Assembly: GCA_027604505.1 (NCBI GenBank)
Contig: JADIIX010000005.1
Coordinates: 124,001-188,000, forward strand
Direction of reading: 5' to 3'
Source: Gonapodya sp. JEL0774
Taxonomy: Eukaryota; Monoblepharomycota; Monoblepharidomycetes; Monoblepharidales; Gonapodyaceae
Length of the DNA: 64,000 nucleotides
A model generated the notes under the pieces. It was given only the letters and a program-made list of their open reading frames with translations, searched no databases and had not been told where the DNA came from. How positions within the stretch are numbered: position 1 is the stretch's first letter; each line of letters starts with the position of its first letter. The translations under genes and the position numbers were made by a program. Shown one piece after another: positions 1 through 11,928 of the stretch.

Positions 1-3000
1 CTGGACGTGGCCGCAGTACTGCCGACAGCTCAGACAAGGAGAATTTCTTGAATCCCCCGAGGACTCCCGAAAACCGACAGGCAGGCTTGGTGCCTGCAGG
101 CACCAGAATGGGAACCCAGGGTGGTGGCCGGACTGGCGGTACGAGGCGCACTTACTCGATTCGCGATCTTAGGAAGTTCGTCTACTTTGTGGACAGGTCC
201 AAGTTTGTGCCCATGGAATACCAGTATCTTATTTCGACGATCCAAAGGTTCCCGGCGGTGCGTTTCACTCAGGCAACAAGCATGTTTGAGCATGAACATT
301 ACATCTTCTGTCCTAAACCTGAACCCGGATCCTCTATTCTCTCCTCAGCAACACGAAAAGTTTTTCAGCAAGTCAGTAACTGTCCTCATAACAAAAGATG
401 TAAACAATGGAGACTACGATAATCACCAGTACGTCGTGGAACGCCCCAACTTCTCCATTGTTTAATCTTGAAGCTTTATCACTTGATCCCACCAGCTCGC
501 TGGTATCTCGCGCAAGGGACAGCGGAACCATCCAGACATGGTCAGCCAGCTGTGGGTCCTCGCAGCTGTTGACACCGATTCGGGCTCCGCTTATGCGTCA
601 AATTCATTTATTTCCTTGTGTCCCTCCCGACTCCCCACTAGACTTCCGTCTGCAAGCACAGCGCGCACTCGGGCTTTCGGGTGAACCTCACACAACTCGC
701 CCTAATCTTCTTGATCGACTCACTGCCGAGCGCGCGTGGGGTCCATCCACCGGTGACTCGAGTGTTCACTACCTCAGAGGTCATTACTTGTTGTGCGAGG
801 AACGTTCTGGCGCGTATAAGCCGATTCTGTGCAAGGAGTACGAAAAGGAGCAAGTCGGGGACAGGCATGGGTATCCCATTCTTCACGGTGTGGGGGACAG
901 GGCAGTGGCGAACAGGTGGGTCGTCGTTTGAGCGCAGAGAAAGCTTGAACCAATCAGGCGCCAACCACTCTCTCCGAAATGCAACGTAGGTGTCCATTCA
1001 CGTATTTCGAAGGCGCGCCCGAGGAATTTGCCAAAATACGGAATGATGATGCCTACAGATTGAGATTGGTGCGCAGGCTTTACGCTCGTAAAATGAACGA
1101 GAAACGAATACGGCAGGAGAAAAGGATGGCCAAGGCGGCGAAGATTAACTTGGTTGAGACCATCTCTGGTATTGCGAAGAGTCACAGATCAAATCCTTCG
1201 AGTGGAGTGGTAAGCAGGAAGCAGATGGATGATCGTCTGGCGAGAGGTTGGGATGATGGAGATGTTAGTGGACGCAGAACTCTTTTCATTTGGTCAGATT
1301 CACATGATGCTCATTGTTTCTACATTGTGTATCTCCGGCATCACCAGACGACTCTTCAAAATACCATCTCAACTGTCTCAACCCGGCGCCGCGGGGATCC
1401 CCAGTCTTCGGGGATAAGGGGAACTACCTCCACCGCGATTCCTCGGGCCGCCGCTGCACCTCTTCCTGTATTGCCCGGTGCTCGTCTTATTGATCTGCCG
1501 AAAACTGCAGCTGGGAAGCTCCCTCGTGGAAGCGGGACAGGTGGCAAGTCTCGCAAGGAACCAAAGACAGACCGGGTGCGTATAGTTCCGGGATTCATGA
1601 CCAAGGCCGGTTACTGTGAACACTGCTGTGTGAAGTATGAAACATTTGCAGAGGTGGGTGTCCCAATATGTGGACGTTTTCGGCACGACCGCGACGATTC
1701 CAACCACCGGAACTGGATTGTTTTGTTCCACGTTTGCATCACTTCGACCTCAGCATATCGCATCAAACATGCACAAAGATCAAGCCAATAACGCTGCCGC
1801 TTTTGCTGAACTTGATGCTCTTCTTCTGAAGCTGGCTCGCCCACTCAAAAAGATCACTCGCAAGAATTCTTCTTCAGCCACTGCCGTCAATGACTCCGAT
1901 CACGATGAGAGTGATGGTGGGAGCGATAGGACAGGTGAAGACGATTCCTTCTTTGGTGGTAGTGATTTCGGAATGGGCAGTGACTATGCGAAGAGCGAAG
2001 GCTGGGATCACGATTCATCCGAGGACTCTGAGCTTCAGATGAGTGAACACAGTGGCGGCGAGGTAGATGACCTGAGCGGAGTGTCAACCGGATCGAGCTC
2101 AAGCTCGACTAGTTCTGGTTCAGCAGGCGACCAAGCTGAGGAAAGTGGAGAAGTAGCTACGGCCAAAACGTCCACGTCATTGCCACTGATGTTTGAAGCA
2201 TCAAACGAGGACATTATGGCTATTATTGGAGAACTATACCGCACTAACTCGGTCTCGGACGACGCTGGGAAGAAGCGGAGGAGGGAGGACGACCTTGAGA
2301 AAGCATCTCCAGGGAACGAAGAGCAGCCCAGTCCGAAGAAGCCGCGAGTCGAACTGCCCAATGGTGCTGTGCTTCGAAGCGGAGAAATCGCTGAAGAGAC
2401 AGTCGATGATGGTATGGATGTGGATCCCCTTATAGCTGCCGATCCAGATAGACCATTCCCAGGGACTTGGATGCCAACGGACGATCGAATGTCCACTCAA
2501 CCTTCGGCCACTCCCGAGCTTAAAGGAGATGTTGTCGCAGCGAAAACTCATGAGGCGGTGACAATCTTCGAAGAATCTGCTGCAGCCGCGAATGGCGAAC
2601 CGGTCAACACTAACGCCGACACTACGCATGGTGGACGAAACAGTGCGGACAATTGCACTCCTTATGTTGATGTTGATGGCCCGAACTGCAATATCGCACT
2701 TACCTACGACGCAAAGAGCACTTCAGACTCACGTTCTCGGGATGAGGAATCTATGGGAGTTATCGCACCTGAAGCAGTCGAAAGTGAAAATTTTGAGACT
2801 CCGGATTCCCGGCTGCGAGAACCTCAAGAACTGCTATCGACTGGATCTGCCTCTCATGCTCGTGAACCAGCTACTCCTGAGGTGAAACGTCCCGTTGGCC
2901 GTGGTGTGGGGTTGGACAGCTCCCCTGACCCGCTGGTTGTTGGGCATGCTGTGAGTTCTGGCTCGCCGTTTGCGTGCATCGCAGTTTAAGTACTGAAAGG

Positions 3001-3701
3001 TCGGTTTGTTTGAACTACAGGACGAAAAGCAGCCCACAGTTTCCTGCTTTGATGTCCCGCGGAGCCGAGCTTCGGCGAGGAGTCCTGTTATATCAATCGA
3101 ACACCAGTACTTCACTTCTTCGTTCAAACATCCAGGGAAGGCAACGACCACGGACGGCGCATCCGTAGAGCATCCGTATTTGCGAATTTCGCGCGATGAC
3201 GCGCCGGCATTAAGCTCTCCAGACCCGTTGTTAGAGGGGGGACAGTATTCGTTTTGCTCGCCAAATCAAAAATCACTCCCCTCCCCTGACGGAACGGCCC
3301 AATCACTCACATCCACTACAACGACACGAAGCACCTTTCGAACCCTTGAACAGAATATTGATGCGACTGAGGTTCCTACCGCCACCGGCATGGTGGAACG
3401 CGACAGCCTGATTCTTCGGCCGCCGTTTGAACATTCTTATCTACGAACGCACCCGGAAGAGAAGCAAAGCGGTGCCATGTCGGGCGAATTGGCGCACAAA
3501 TCTCTTGAACACCCGTACCTTCGTGCTATCACAGGAGCAGCATCCACCCGAATATTGAGGAATCTAGGGGGTCCGGAACATGGATATTTTACGAATGAGA
3601 AGAGTGGACACCAAGAGCCGAAAGAGGCAGTTCTCGACGGGGACAAAGTGAGGTTGAAGATTGGTCATGTCTCCACTGGTGTGGAACATGCTTACTATTA
3701 A
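1..3701 (+). CDS. DBF4: DBF4-like regulatory subunit of Cdc7 kinase (5' end outside window)
   Basis: Regulatory subunit of the Dbf4-dependent kinase that fires replication origins by activating Cdc7; nuclear. Exons inferred at <1-257, 349-428, 496-915, 990-1209, 1348-1653, 1754-2950 and 3021-3701; phases agree at every joint and about 1052 residues lie in the window. All three Dbf4 motifs are visible. Motif N (BRCT-like) has EKFFSKSVTVLITKD near 358-402. Motif M has HYLLCEERSGAYKPILCKEY near 780-840, then YPILHG and, across the 916-989 intron, CPFTYFEG. Motif C is a CCHH zinc finger GYCEHC...ETFAE|HIASNMH joined over the 1654-1753 intron. The 1348-1653 exon boundary is the least certain. The long C-terminal tail is unlike yeast Dbf4: it is acidic/Ser-rich and then carries six EHxY-type repeats (see findings). 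The start codon is upstream of the window. Confidence 0.85.
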
Positions 3702-3979
3702 CACCAGATACCTATTTCATACTATGGTAGTAGCTATTTCGCTCTCAATATTTCCTTCGTAAGAGTGCTTATAATAACATACCACAACACCATCAACATT
3801 CAAATGCCCCACAACTGTAACAAACAGAGGTGGCCACAGTTGCCCGAATTAAACTTTCCTCACTTCCCGCTTCGAGTAACACTTGCCCCATTAGAGACAA
3901 GTCTTGGCCCAGAAGAAACTTGTTCCAAGCTCGGGTGTATCCATCAAGGTTCCCTCCCGCTCCCTTGCTCTTGGATATC

Positions 3980-5101
3980 ATGCCGAAGGTGAAGAAATCG
4001 AGGACAAAGCCTCCTCCTGGTATGTCTGACGCTTTGATCACGATGAAACCTATGAGCCTTTGAGTGACGTTTGCCTACTTGTCACCCCTGCTACCGTGGG
4101 TATGGTTTCCGTAATTGTCGGCATGGATTCGTAACACTCTGTGAAGACGGCTGGGAGGAGATTGAACCCACTCTGACCGAGTTGAATCAAAAGCTTCGTG
4201 AAGGTGAGTGCGCCTTCCTCCTGTAGGCTGTACCTTGTTTCTTCCTGGTTGTTGTTCACTGTCCACTGCCCTCTCCCACAAACCGTCTGTCTCCCTCATG
4301 TCCAGCCGAGAACGAGCCTCATGAGGGCAAGCGTAAAACAGAATCGTTATGGCCCATCTTCCGCATTCATCATCAGCGCTCCCGATATATTTACGAGCTC
4401 TATTACAAACGCCACGTCATTTCCAAGGACCTCTACGACTATTGCATCAGCGAGCGATATGCGGACGCTAATTTAATCGCGAAATGGAGAAAGGTGTGTT
4501 GTGCTCTCCTTGTTTCTCGAGCCCGGAGCCAGACATAGCGGATGGGACTGAACAGTGCGCGCCAAATGGAAGTGGCAGTGCCGTGGGCACGCTGATACCC
4601 CCGTGGCATTGGGACCATCGCAAAGTCAGACCCACCGCAAATTCAATGAAAACGAAGGACCGGATGTCGGATGGACGGGAGCGGGCCCGCGGGTCTGCTG
4701 ATATTTTTTTGTCACCCGAACGGTCTCATTAGACTGGGCCAACGGGACAGTCATCGTGGCGAATCCCGCTCATGCCGATTTGAAACGTCAAACGGAGGCA
4801 GAGTTCTCGCGGCTGCTCACGAAGAATTTTCTTTTCCGTTATTCTCCCCGGTTCCACCACCTAGCCCGGATTCGAGCGACTCTGCTGCGTCCAATGTATC
4901 CAGACCCGGGATACCAACTTTGGAACCACTTGTGTCTGCCGTGTACCAAAGGATAAACTGGAAACGGGTCGAGTTGTGGAGTGCAGGCATTGTAAGTTGT
5001 CGCTCTGGGACTACTTCGAGTGCTTCACGGGGACCTAACAGTGACCTCCCGTAAACTGTCGCACTCTACTTTTAGGTGGATGTAGGGGATGTTCTGGCTA
5101 G
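3980..5101 (+). CDS. BUD31: BUD31/G10 pre-mRNA splicing factor
   Basis: Core spliceosomal protein of the Bud31/G10 family, acting in the nucleus in the activated spliceosome. Five exons: 3980-4019, 4147-4203, 4306-4493, 4865-4991 and 5076-5101, all in phase, give 145 residues against about 144 in human. The N-terminus reads [22 protein letters not shown]. The middle has [20 protein letters not shown]. The C-terminus carries the Zn-cluster cysteines [22 protein letters not shown] and CRHCGCRGCSG followed by stop. The last exon supplies only nine codons. Intron 3 (371 bp) is much longer than the other three and has a weaker donor (GTGTGT). The start is fixed by the invariant MPKVK. Confidence 0.95.
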
Positions 5102-5541
5102 ATAAAAGCCGCTACGGCGAACACCTATGGAGATATTTACATATCCTCGGTCACCAATGTACAATACGAATGCACCAACACCATATCTCTGTTCTCTCAT
5201 GCTTTATGCGGTTGTTCTCGGTTCAAACGCGCAAAAGACTCCATCACAGTTCATAGAGAAGGGACGTGCATTTGTTCATCTGCAATACATCGATAAGCGC
5301 GAAACAACAGGTGTGGGGGCATAGCCTAACGCGACGCGATTTTTGCTCCTATTGTACCCTGATGATTCCAGCCGCCGCCAACTTCCTGATATTCGCTGCA
5401 ATCTGTGGGTTTTTCATGTGACTGTGACCAAAGAAGAGGAATAGTACGAATCGGTGCGGATGAGGGGTGTGGAGGGGTGAAAGGCATTCATCGCAGTTAG
5501 TAAACCAGTGGAGCCATCTTTCACTTCACTTTCCACCACAC

Positions 5542-8500
5542 TCACTCCTTCACAGCCGCCGGGTCCGACTCCATCTGCCTCAACACGTGCATCATGACGG
5601 GGTCGTTGAGGATCCTCTGGACCTCGGGGTCCTGCGCAGCCCGCTTCATGACTTCCTCTTTGCTGGCACCCTGGGCTGCGCTTTGAGTTTCGTAGAGGGC
5701 GAGAGAAGTTTTTTGGTACTGTACGAGAAAAGAAAAGAAGGTCGTCAGACACAGGACACACCCTCACCACCCGCGTCCCATAATATCCGCCTTGTCAACA
5801 CGATATACTCCATCGCCGCCATCGAACCTCATCCAACCCCCCCAATACAAACCCACCCCTCACCTCCCACCCACCTGCTGCTGAATCTCCACCGCATGTT
5901 TCCCATCCACATCCTTCGCCTTTGCCTCGTCGAGAATCTCAAGCGCCTTGAGAAAATCTTTCCTCGCAAACTGACACTGCGCCTTCCTCACGTACCCCTT
6001 CACGAACCCCGGGTCCAACTTGAGCGCTTGCTCCACGTCCCGTTCTGCCTCGGCGATCGCCATGAGCTTGAGGTAGCACGCGGCCCGGTTCGAGTAGTTG
6101 CGCGGGTCGGTCTCGTCCCTCTTGACCGCCTCGGTGTATTCTTTGACAGCTTCAGGCCACTTGCCCTTCTTGAACAGGTCGTTACCCCGCTCGCGGGCTT
6201 CGGTGGCCAGCGCGGGGTCGTGGTAGGCTTCCTTATCACGTTGGAGCTTGAGCTTCTCGCAGTCCTTGAGACGGTTCAGGACGTCGGGGGAGCGGTGCTC
6301 GGTGAGGGATTTCTGGTAGAATTTGATGGCGTTGGGGAGGTCGTCGAGGGCGCGGTAGGCGTTACCGATGCGTTCGTAGGCTCTGGGGTGGCGGTGGTTA
6401 TAAAGCGTTAAGTGCAACTGTCCGCTGCCCCTCTCCCTTCCCCACCACCCCCCACCCAACCCACCTCGCAAAAACTTTAAAGTCAACCCGTTCCTCCCTC
6501 CCCCTCTCGATGGCCTCCTCACACACTTTGATAACCTCGTCGTAACGCTTGAGTTCGAAGAGGACGGCTGGTCGCGTATGAATGAGGGGTGTGGGTTGGG
6601 TGAATGTATGAATTCGGCAGAGGAGAGGCCGGCGCACACGACAAGATTATCAGACGAGACAGAATCACTGGTCAGTACATCCCACTCGACACATAACCAC
6701 CTTCACCGCGAACCCACCAGCCTTATTATTCAACACCGCCACATTGGACCCGTCCAACTCCACAGCCCTCTCGTACTCCTTCAGCGCCGTTTCAAAGTCC
6801 TTCTTCTTGTACGCCGCGTTGCCCAGCTCTTTGGCGGCGTCGCTGGCCGCACGGTCCCGTTTGGGGGCGGAGGGGTCCACTTCCATGGAATCCGGCTCGG
6901 GCTCCGGGTCTGCAGCGGCAGACGTGGGCGCGGGCTTGGACGCCGCAGCCGCTGGTGCCGCCTTGTGCCCGTGCCCGTGCCCATGCGCCTCCTCCTCCTC
7001 CACCTCCTCAATCCTCGCTCCCACCTCCTCTGCAGCGTCGTGATCGTGATCGTGGAACGTCCCATCCGCATGCATGTGCCCACCCCCACCACCCGATCCC
7101 GCCGCGGGTGCCGCACGGTCGAACAGCGAGGATCCCGCTCCTGAGGGGCCGGAGTTGTTGTTCATACCCTGCATGAACTCGTCGCCCGTTTGCATGTTGA
7201 CGCCGAGGGCCACCCCGAGGGATTGGAGGATACGGGGGTCTTGCATATACCTAGGTGCGATTTCGGGGGCAGAGGGGAGTGTAGGACGGTGAGGACACGG
7301 TCTGAGCGACGGGTGCCCCGATGATGATCCCGATTCGTCCAGCACCATCACACCGAACCAAGCTCACGCCACCCCAAACAGTCCAGAGGACCAACGCACC
7401 GACTAAACTCTTCGCATTGCCACATGTGAACGAAACACGCCCACTTCCCAATTCCCACTACCCACCTCCCGTCCAACGGACTCTCAACCTGAGACCAGAA
7501 CAAGCAAGCACGCACTATCCACCATCTGCGATCCACACCGCCCCGGAATGCCCTAATCGCTATCCAACCACCCCCACAAACCCGACACCATCACGATGAA
7601 AACCGCCCACCAACACCACATTACAGTGATTTCTGAAAACTTCCAACCGCCTTCACACTTGACACCACCACCATGCAAACTTTACAATCTCGCCTCCCCC
7701 TACCAAAAACCCCTCCCGAACTCACTCGGTCATCTTCGACGGATTCCTTTGCAACTCGCCCAACATCTTCATGAAGTCCGGTTGTGCGAGGTAGGCCCGC
7801 GTTTTGGGGTTGGCGGCCAGTTTGGGGATGAGGTCGGGGCCGAACATGGAGCCTGTGGTCGGGGATAGGAAGGTGGAGGTTGGGGTGTGTGCGTGAATAT
7901 GAGCAGAGTGGTGTGTGGGTGTGGGTTGCGGAACGTGTGCACAGGGATAGCGGTGTTTAGTGATTGAGATTTGAGAAAGGTTATATCGTCACCGCCTCGG
8001 GCCAGCGGGCACTCCAGCTTCGATCCCCACGCCCAATTCTCTTCTTAGATGAGAGTCACATGTTCGCCACCAGACGGGCGGCGGATTCAGAATTTCGAAT
8101 CCGTCGCAAAAAATCCACGAAGTTTTGTCGGGACAAGCGCACTCTCACGCTCGTGCTACGATTCGGGACAGTGGCTCGCGCTGCCGCTCGGGCACGAGTT
8201 CAATGACCTCCGTCAGACTCCCTCCCTCCGTTCAAGACAAGGACGCGTGTTGTCGGTTGAACAATACTGTTCAAAGGCCTCGGTCATGCTTCTTTCCTCA
8301 TATCATCCCTCCCTCTCGTGATCCCTCCCTCCGGTCTGCGACAAGTAGCTCGTTCCCACTCTCGCCGGATACCCACCCAACCCCGCCCCGGCCACACCGT
8401 CCAACGCCGCCTGCACGTCCTCCCTGGCCTGCTTCGCTTGCGTGTTGTTGGGGTCGAGTTCCAAGGTCTTTGCGTAGGCACGGTCGGCCTCGCGGAGGCG

Positions 8501-9145
8501 GTTGAGTCCGAAGAGGGCGGCGCCGAGGCGGGAGTGAGACTGTGGATGGGGGGTTACGCGGGGTGTAGAGGGAACGTGGTTAGAGGAGGGAAGAAGAGTG
8601 ATTGGCACCGAGAGAGCGTAGAATGAGAAGGGAGAAGAGGAAAGAGGGGAAATAACATGAAAGCAGAAGAAATTTGATCAGGGGAGTCAGGTGTCGCGAC
8701 GGACTCCATCCCCATCCCATTACCTCCTGCCCCACTCTGAATTCAACGGCCCACACCGAATCCAACGTCGCTGCACCGAATTCAACGGCCCCACGCTGAA
8801 CTCCACGGCCCACACTAAATTCAACGCCAACCGCTCTCATACAGACACAACTACACAACACTCTCGCTCTGTCACGACTGAATCCAACAGCCACTGGCTA
8901 GCTCTGCTCGCAATTCGGCCTTGACCCACCTTTGGCCAATCTGGTTTCAACTGGACCGTCTTTTCGGCGTCCTGGAGAGCTTTGTCGTACTGCTTCAGAC
9001 TCGCATATGCACCCGATCTGTTCGAGTAGAGGACATGGTTTGCAGGGTCGACTTCGATCGCTTTTGAGAACAAGTCTACGGCGGCGTCAAAGTTTCCTTG
9101 TTGGAAAGCGGCGTTGCCCTGTGCTTTGAGTTGGTCGGCGGACAT
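5542..9145 (-). CDS. STI1: Hsp70-Hsp90 organizing co-chaperone Sti1/Hop
   Basis: Cytosolic TPR co-chaperone that bridges Hsp70 and Hsp90. Seven exons: 9145-8930, 8539-8377, 7852-7726, 7250-6718, 6567-6465, 6382-5875 and 5718-5542, in phase throughout, give 608 residues (yeast Sti1 589). Order: TPR1 (MSADQLKAQGNAAFQQGNFD...), DP1 (MFGPDLIPKLAANPKTRAYL, then DPRILQSLGVALGV), a linker, TPR2A (AKELGNAAYKKKDFETALKEY), TPR2B (EARERGNDLFKKGKWPEAVK) and DP2 (DPEVQRILNDPVMMHVLRQM), ending AAVKE. The DP1-TPR2A linker is unusual: glycine-rich, then His/Asp and (HG)n stretches (HDHDHD, AHGHGHGHK) and an acidic block. Introns 1-3 (390, 524 and 475 bp) are long for this window. Confidence 0.95.
8735..8828. 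repeat. Degenerate short tandem repeat in STI1 intron 1
   Basis: About five imperfect copies of a roughly 16-20 bp unit with core GAATTCAACGGCCCACA (variants GAATCCAACGTCG, GAACTCCACGGCC, AAATTCAACGCC). It lies wholly inside the first intron of the minus-strand STI1 gene. No function can be assigned. Confidence 0.6.
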
Positions 9146-9925
9146 GAGTTTGTGCTAGAGTTTGCGGTGCGTTTGTCAGGAGTTCCGAGTTGGGTTTGAG
9201 GGGGATTAAGAAGTAATGGAGAACGCGTGTCTTGTGGGGTCTGTCGTGTTCTTTCTGTGTGTCTGTGTCAAATCCGGTTTTCTTGTTGGAATCTCCCACA
9301 AGGAAGACAGCAGAACTCGCCAGAACTCTTAACCCGAACAGAAAGGCCACAGCAGACCCATTGGTCACCATCGCATTTATGTATGGACCAATATTTGTAT
9401 GGATCAAAGAGAGAAAAGCCGCAAAAAAACGTGCACGTACTGATAAACTATGTGCTGTCGAGTACAGATATAAACTATTGTTTTGGAGTCACGCCGTGAA
9501 CGGGGCGAGACTGGACGGGCACCAGCCCCCCTCCCCCCCCCCTTCCCCATGCTCTCGCCCTCTCGACACAGGTGGGATCCAGCGGGAATTGGGTGTCAAG
9601 GCGGTCTGAACCTCTCCCGGCCCTCTCGACACCGTCCTGTTGACGGGCTGTGCAGAAATTTTTTTGCGTTGTGTTTGAGCTGTATACATCATTTGTGTGG
9701 ACTCTCTTGCATTTTGTTCTAAAGGCTTCTGGGCGGTGACGGACTCATCTTGGCGCTGTTGTACTGAGTTGAACGGACTCAACGCAGCGCCCCTTGAGTT
9801 TGAACGCAACTGAGTAAACCCAGTCAGATAATTACTTTTCCCCTCATCGAGAAACCACTTTGCCGAATCCACCTTGAAAACCAAGAGAGCCCCCGCAAGC
9901 TTCCGATCCAAAGAAAGCGCCAACT
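9146..9925. other. Intergenic, divergent promoters
   Basis: Separates the STI1 start (minus, 9145) from the secreted-protein start (plus, 9926), so it must hold both promoters. Open frames here overlap on several strands and show no family resemblance. A C-rich tract lies at about 9527-9545. No clear TATA box was identified. Confidence 0.5.
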
Positions 9926-10459
9926 ATGCATGAGCAACGTTCCCGCACCACAGTTTGGCTTCTGACAGTGCTCTCGATCGCCGTAGCCCTCTTTGCTCTC
10001 GATCCGCGAGCACAGGTGCTTGTGGAGGGTGCGGAGATGCCGCACGCGCTGTCTCCACGGCGTTATTACCCCCCGCCGGCCGGCAAAGGTCTTGCGACGG
10101 ATCCATACAGCGGACCGTTCTACTGCACATACACCTCGGATTGTCCTACCAATCAAATATGTGAGTTACCGGTTGATCTGTATTCGCCCCACCGACAGCT
10201 CCAGGTTGCTCACCAACATTGGAATCCCGATTCCCGACCAGGCATCAGAGGGGTCTGTTACAACTTCACTCCAGGAGGGGGTGGCGGAGGAAGAGCCGGT
10301 GCTCCAACGGGTCCTGAGGGCAGTGGTGGTGGTGGCTCGCCATATGATGGTTCACCGGACAACGGAGGTGGAGGTGGACTTGACCCGTATCAATGCCACG
10401 CCAACGACCCAAGGCCACCGTCGTTCTGTCTGGATACACCGTTGCCGCCGAGCGATTAG
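9926..10459 (+). CDS. Small secreted cysteine-containing protein, Gly-rich tail
   Basis: Unrecognised. It starts MHEQRSRTTVWLLTVLSIAV, a basic n-region and hydrophobic core typical of a signal peptide, so secretion is inferred. An in-frame 81-bp intron (GTGAGT...CCAG, 10161-10241) probably interrupts it. Removing it joins CPTNQI to CIRGVCYNF, giving a compact motif C-x5-C-x5-C-x4-C that resembles the CPxNQxC-x-nGxC pattern of small disulfide-stabilised secreted domains. The tail is Gly-rich with an N-linked site (NFT), ending HANDPRPPSFCLDTPLPPSD. Predicted length is 150 residues after splicing (177 without). It could be a cell-surface or wall protein; no enzyme motif is visible. Confidence 0.6.
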   Translation: MHEQRSRTTVWLLTVLSIAVALFALDPRAQVLVEGAEMPHALSPRRYYPPPAGKGLATDPYSGPFYCTYTSDCPTNQICELPVDLYSPHRQLQVAHQHWNPDSRPGIRGVCYNFTPGGGGGGRAGAPTGPEGSGGGGSPYDGSPDNGGGGGLDPYQCHANDPRPPSFCLDTPLPPSD

Positions 10460-11928
10460 TGAATGGATCCACGGGCTTCACACTCGCAAGGCTTCTCTGA
10501 GATTTGTTGGGGGGATCACGTTGCACCTTTTGTGGTGAACGGAGTAGTTTCTGCCATAAATAAGACAACACACACTCTGCGAATTTTTTTCCTCCTGTTT
10601 TGTATTTGCGAGAATATTAGTTCTAGCGTGTCATATATTTGTTCATTCGAAGTGCGCAAAGGTACCGTGGGAACAGTGACGGTCCCACCCCTCTTACTCC
10701 AGCAATTCATACGTTGTTACCTCGCAAACCGCTCAGTCTTCTTTGCGCTTGAAAAACCCTGACTTTTGTTACCTCTGCTCCCTTATTTCTCTTCATCACT
10801 CACTTCCCAGGATCCGGGGATCCCCTCTCCACGACATGGCGACTTTCAAAGCCGGGCCTTTTTCCACAACCCCATTCGCTATTCCACTCCACACCGTGTT
10901 GCTTTTCCACGCTCGACTCTGCTCGTCCCACGGAGCGTTTCTTGCACCACGAATATAGTATCACTGATATATATATATCTTGTGTCCAGGGCAAAACGTT
11001 CCACATCCGTCAGTGGAATGGGGACCGCTGTAAGCACCTTGTTCCTTTCACGCTTTTTTTTCTTTCCCACCACCCATTCTCCCACGAACCTCCATCGCGT
11101 CTCGAGATCCCAGCTCCGAGCTTCTTTCCGCTGTCCTGTGGTACCCCAACCCACCTTCCATTCCGCCGCACACCGACACCCCCACCATCACCGAGCTCCC
11201 ATCTCCATCTGCACAAAAAAAGAAAACTCTGTCCACCACTATCCATAGAACGTAGGTTTGTTTGGGGTCGGGATCGATGTCGGTGGGTGCGATCGGTCAC
11301 AGGGCGTGCGGGGGGCGTGGAATACGCAGCTGTTTGGACACCACCAGGGAGAAGGTGGTGAGCGGTGACGGGCAAGAAAATCTCCCCCATTACAAACCCG
11401 CGTTTTTGTCGAACCAAAAGTCAAAGTTTGGACGAAGGCGCGAGGTGGGGAGGCAGCGCAATGGGACAGGTCACAGGTGTGACCCGCACATCACCACCAC
11501 CGCCGCCAGCCAGTGGGCCGTCCCGTTCACCCGTTCACCCTCTATCGAGTGTTTATTATTATGTATCCGAAGACGAAAAAGATTCTACGACCTTGCACAC
11601 CAACATACGACCACAGTCCACAGTGCACCGCCCGCCCAATTAGCAAAAAAAAAAAAAAAATACAGGAGAAAAGTCCAACGTCCAATGTCCGAATCAGCTT
11701 CGGCAACACTGGCACACACACACACACCCCTTCCCTTCTCAGCCACAGAACCACAACTCGGGGTTCGGTCGCACCCACCTACACCACCACCACAGGTGAC
11801 CCGACTCTCTGGTCCATTCCCCTCACTTCTTTCCCCGCCTTACCCTCCCCCGCCTTACCCTCCCTCCCCCCCCCCCCCCTCTCCATCCACCCAACCCGCC
11901 CCGTCCCCACCCCCCCACTCTGCCCCCC
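10460..11928. other. Gene-free, pyrimidine-rich low-complexity stretch
   Basis: No supportable gene. It contains an alternating TATATATA run near 10970, long C/T-rich tracts, an A16 run at about 11645-11660 and a poly-C tract at about 11868-11880. Open frames on both strands are proline/serine-rich by composition only. Confidence 0.5.
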
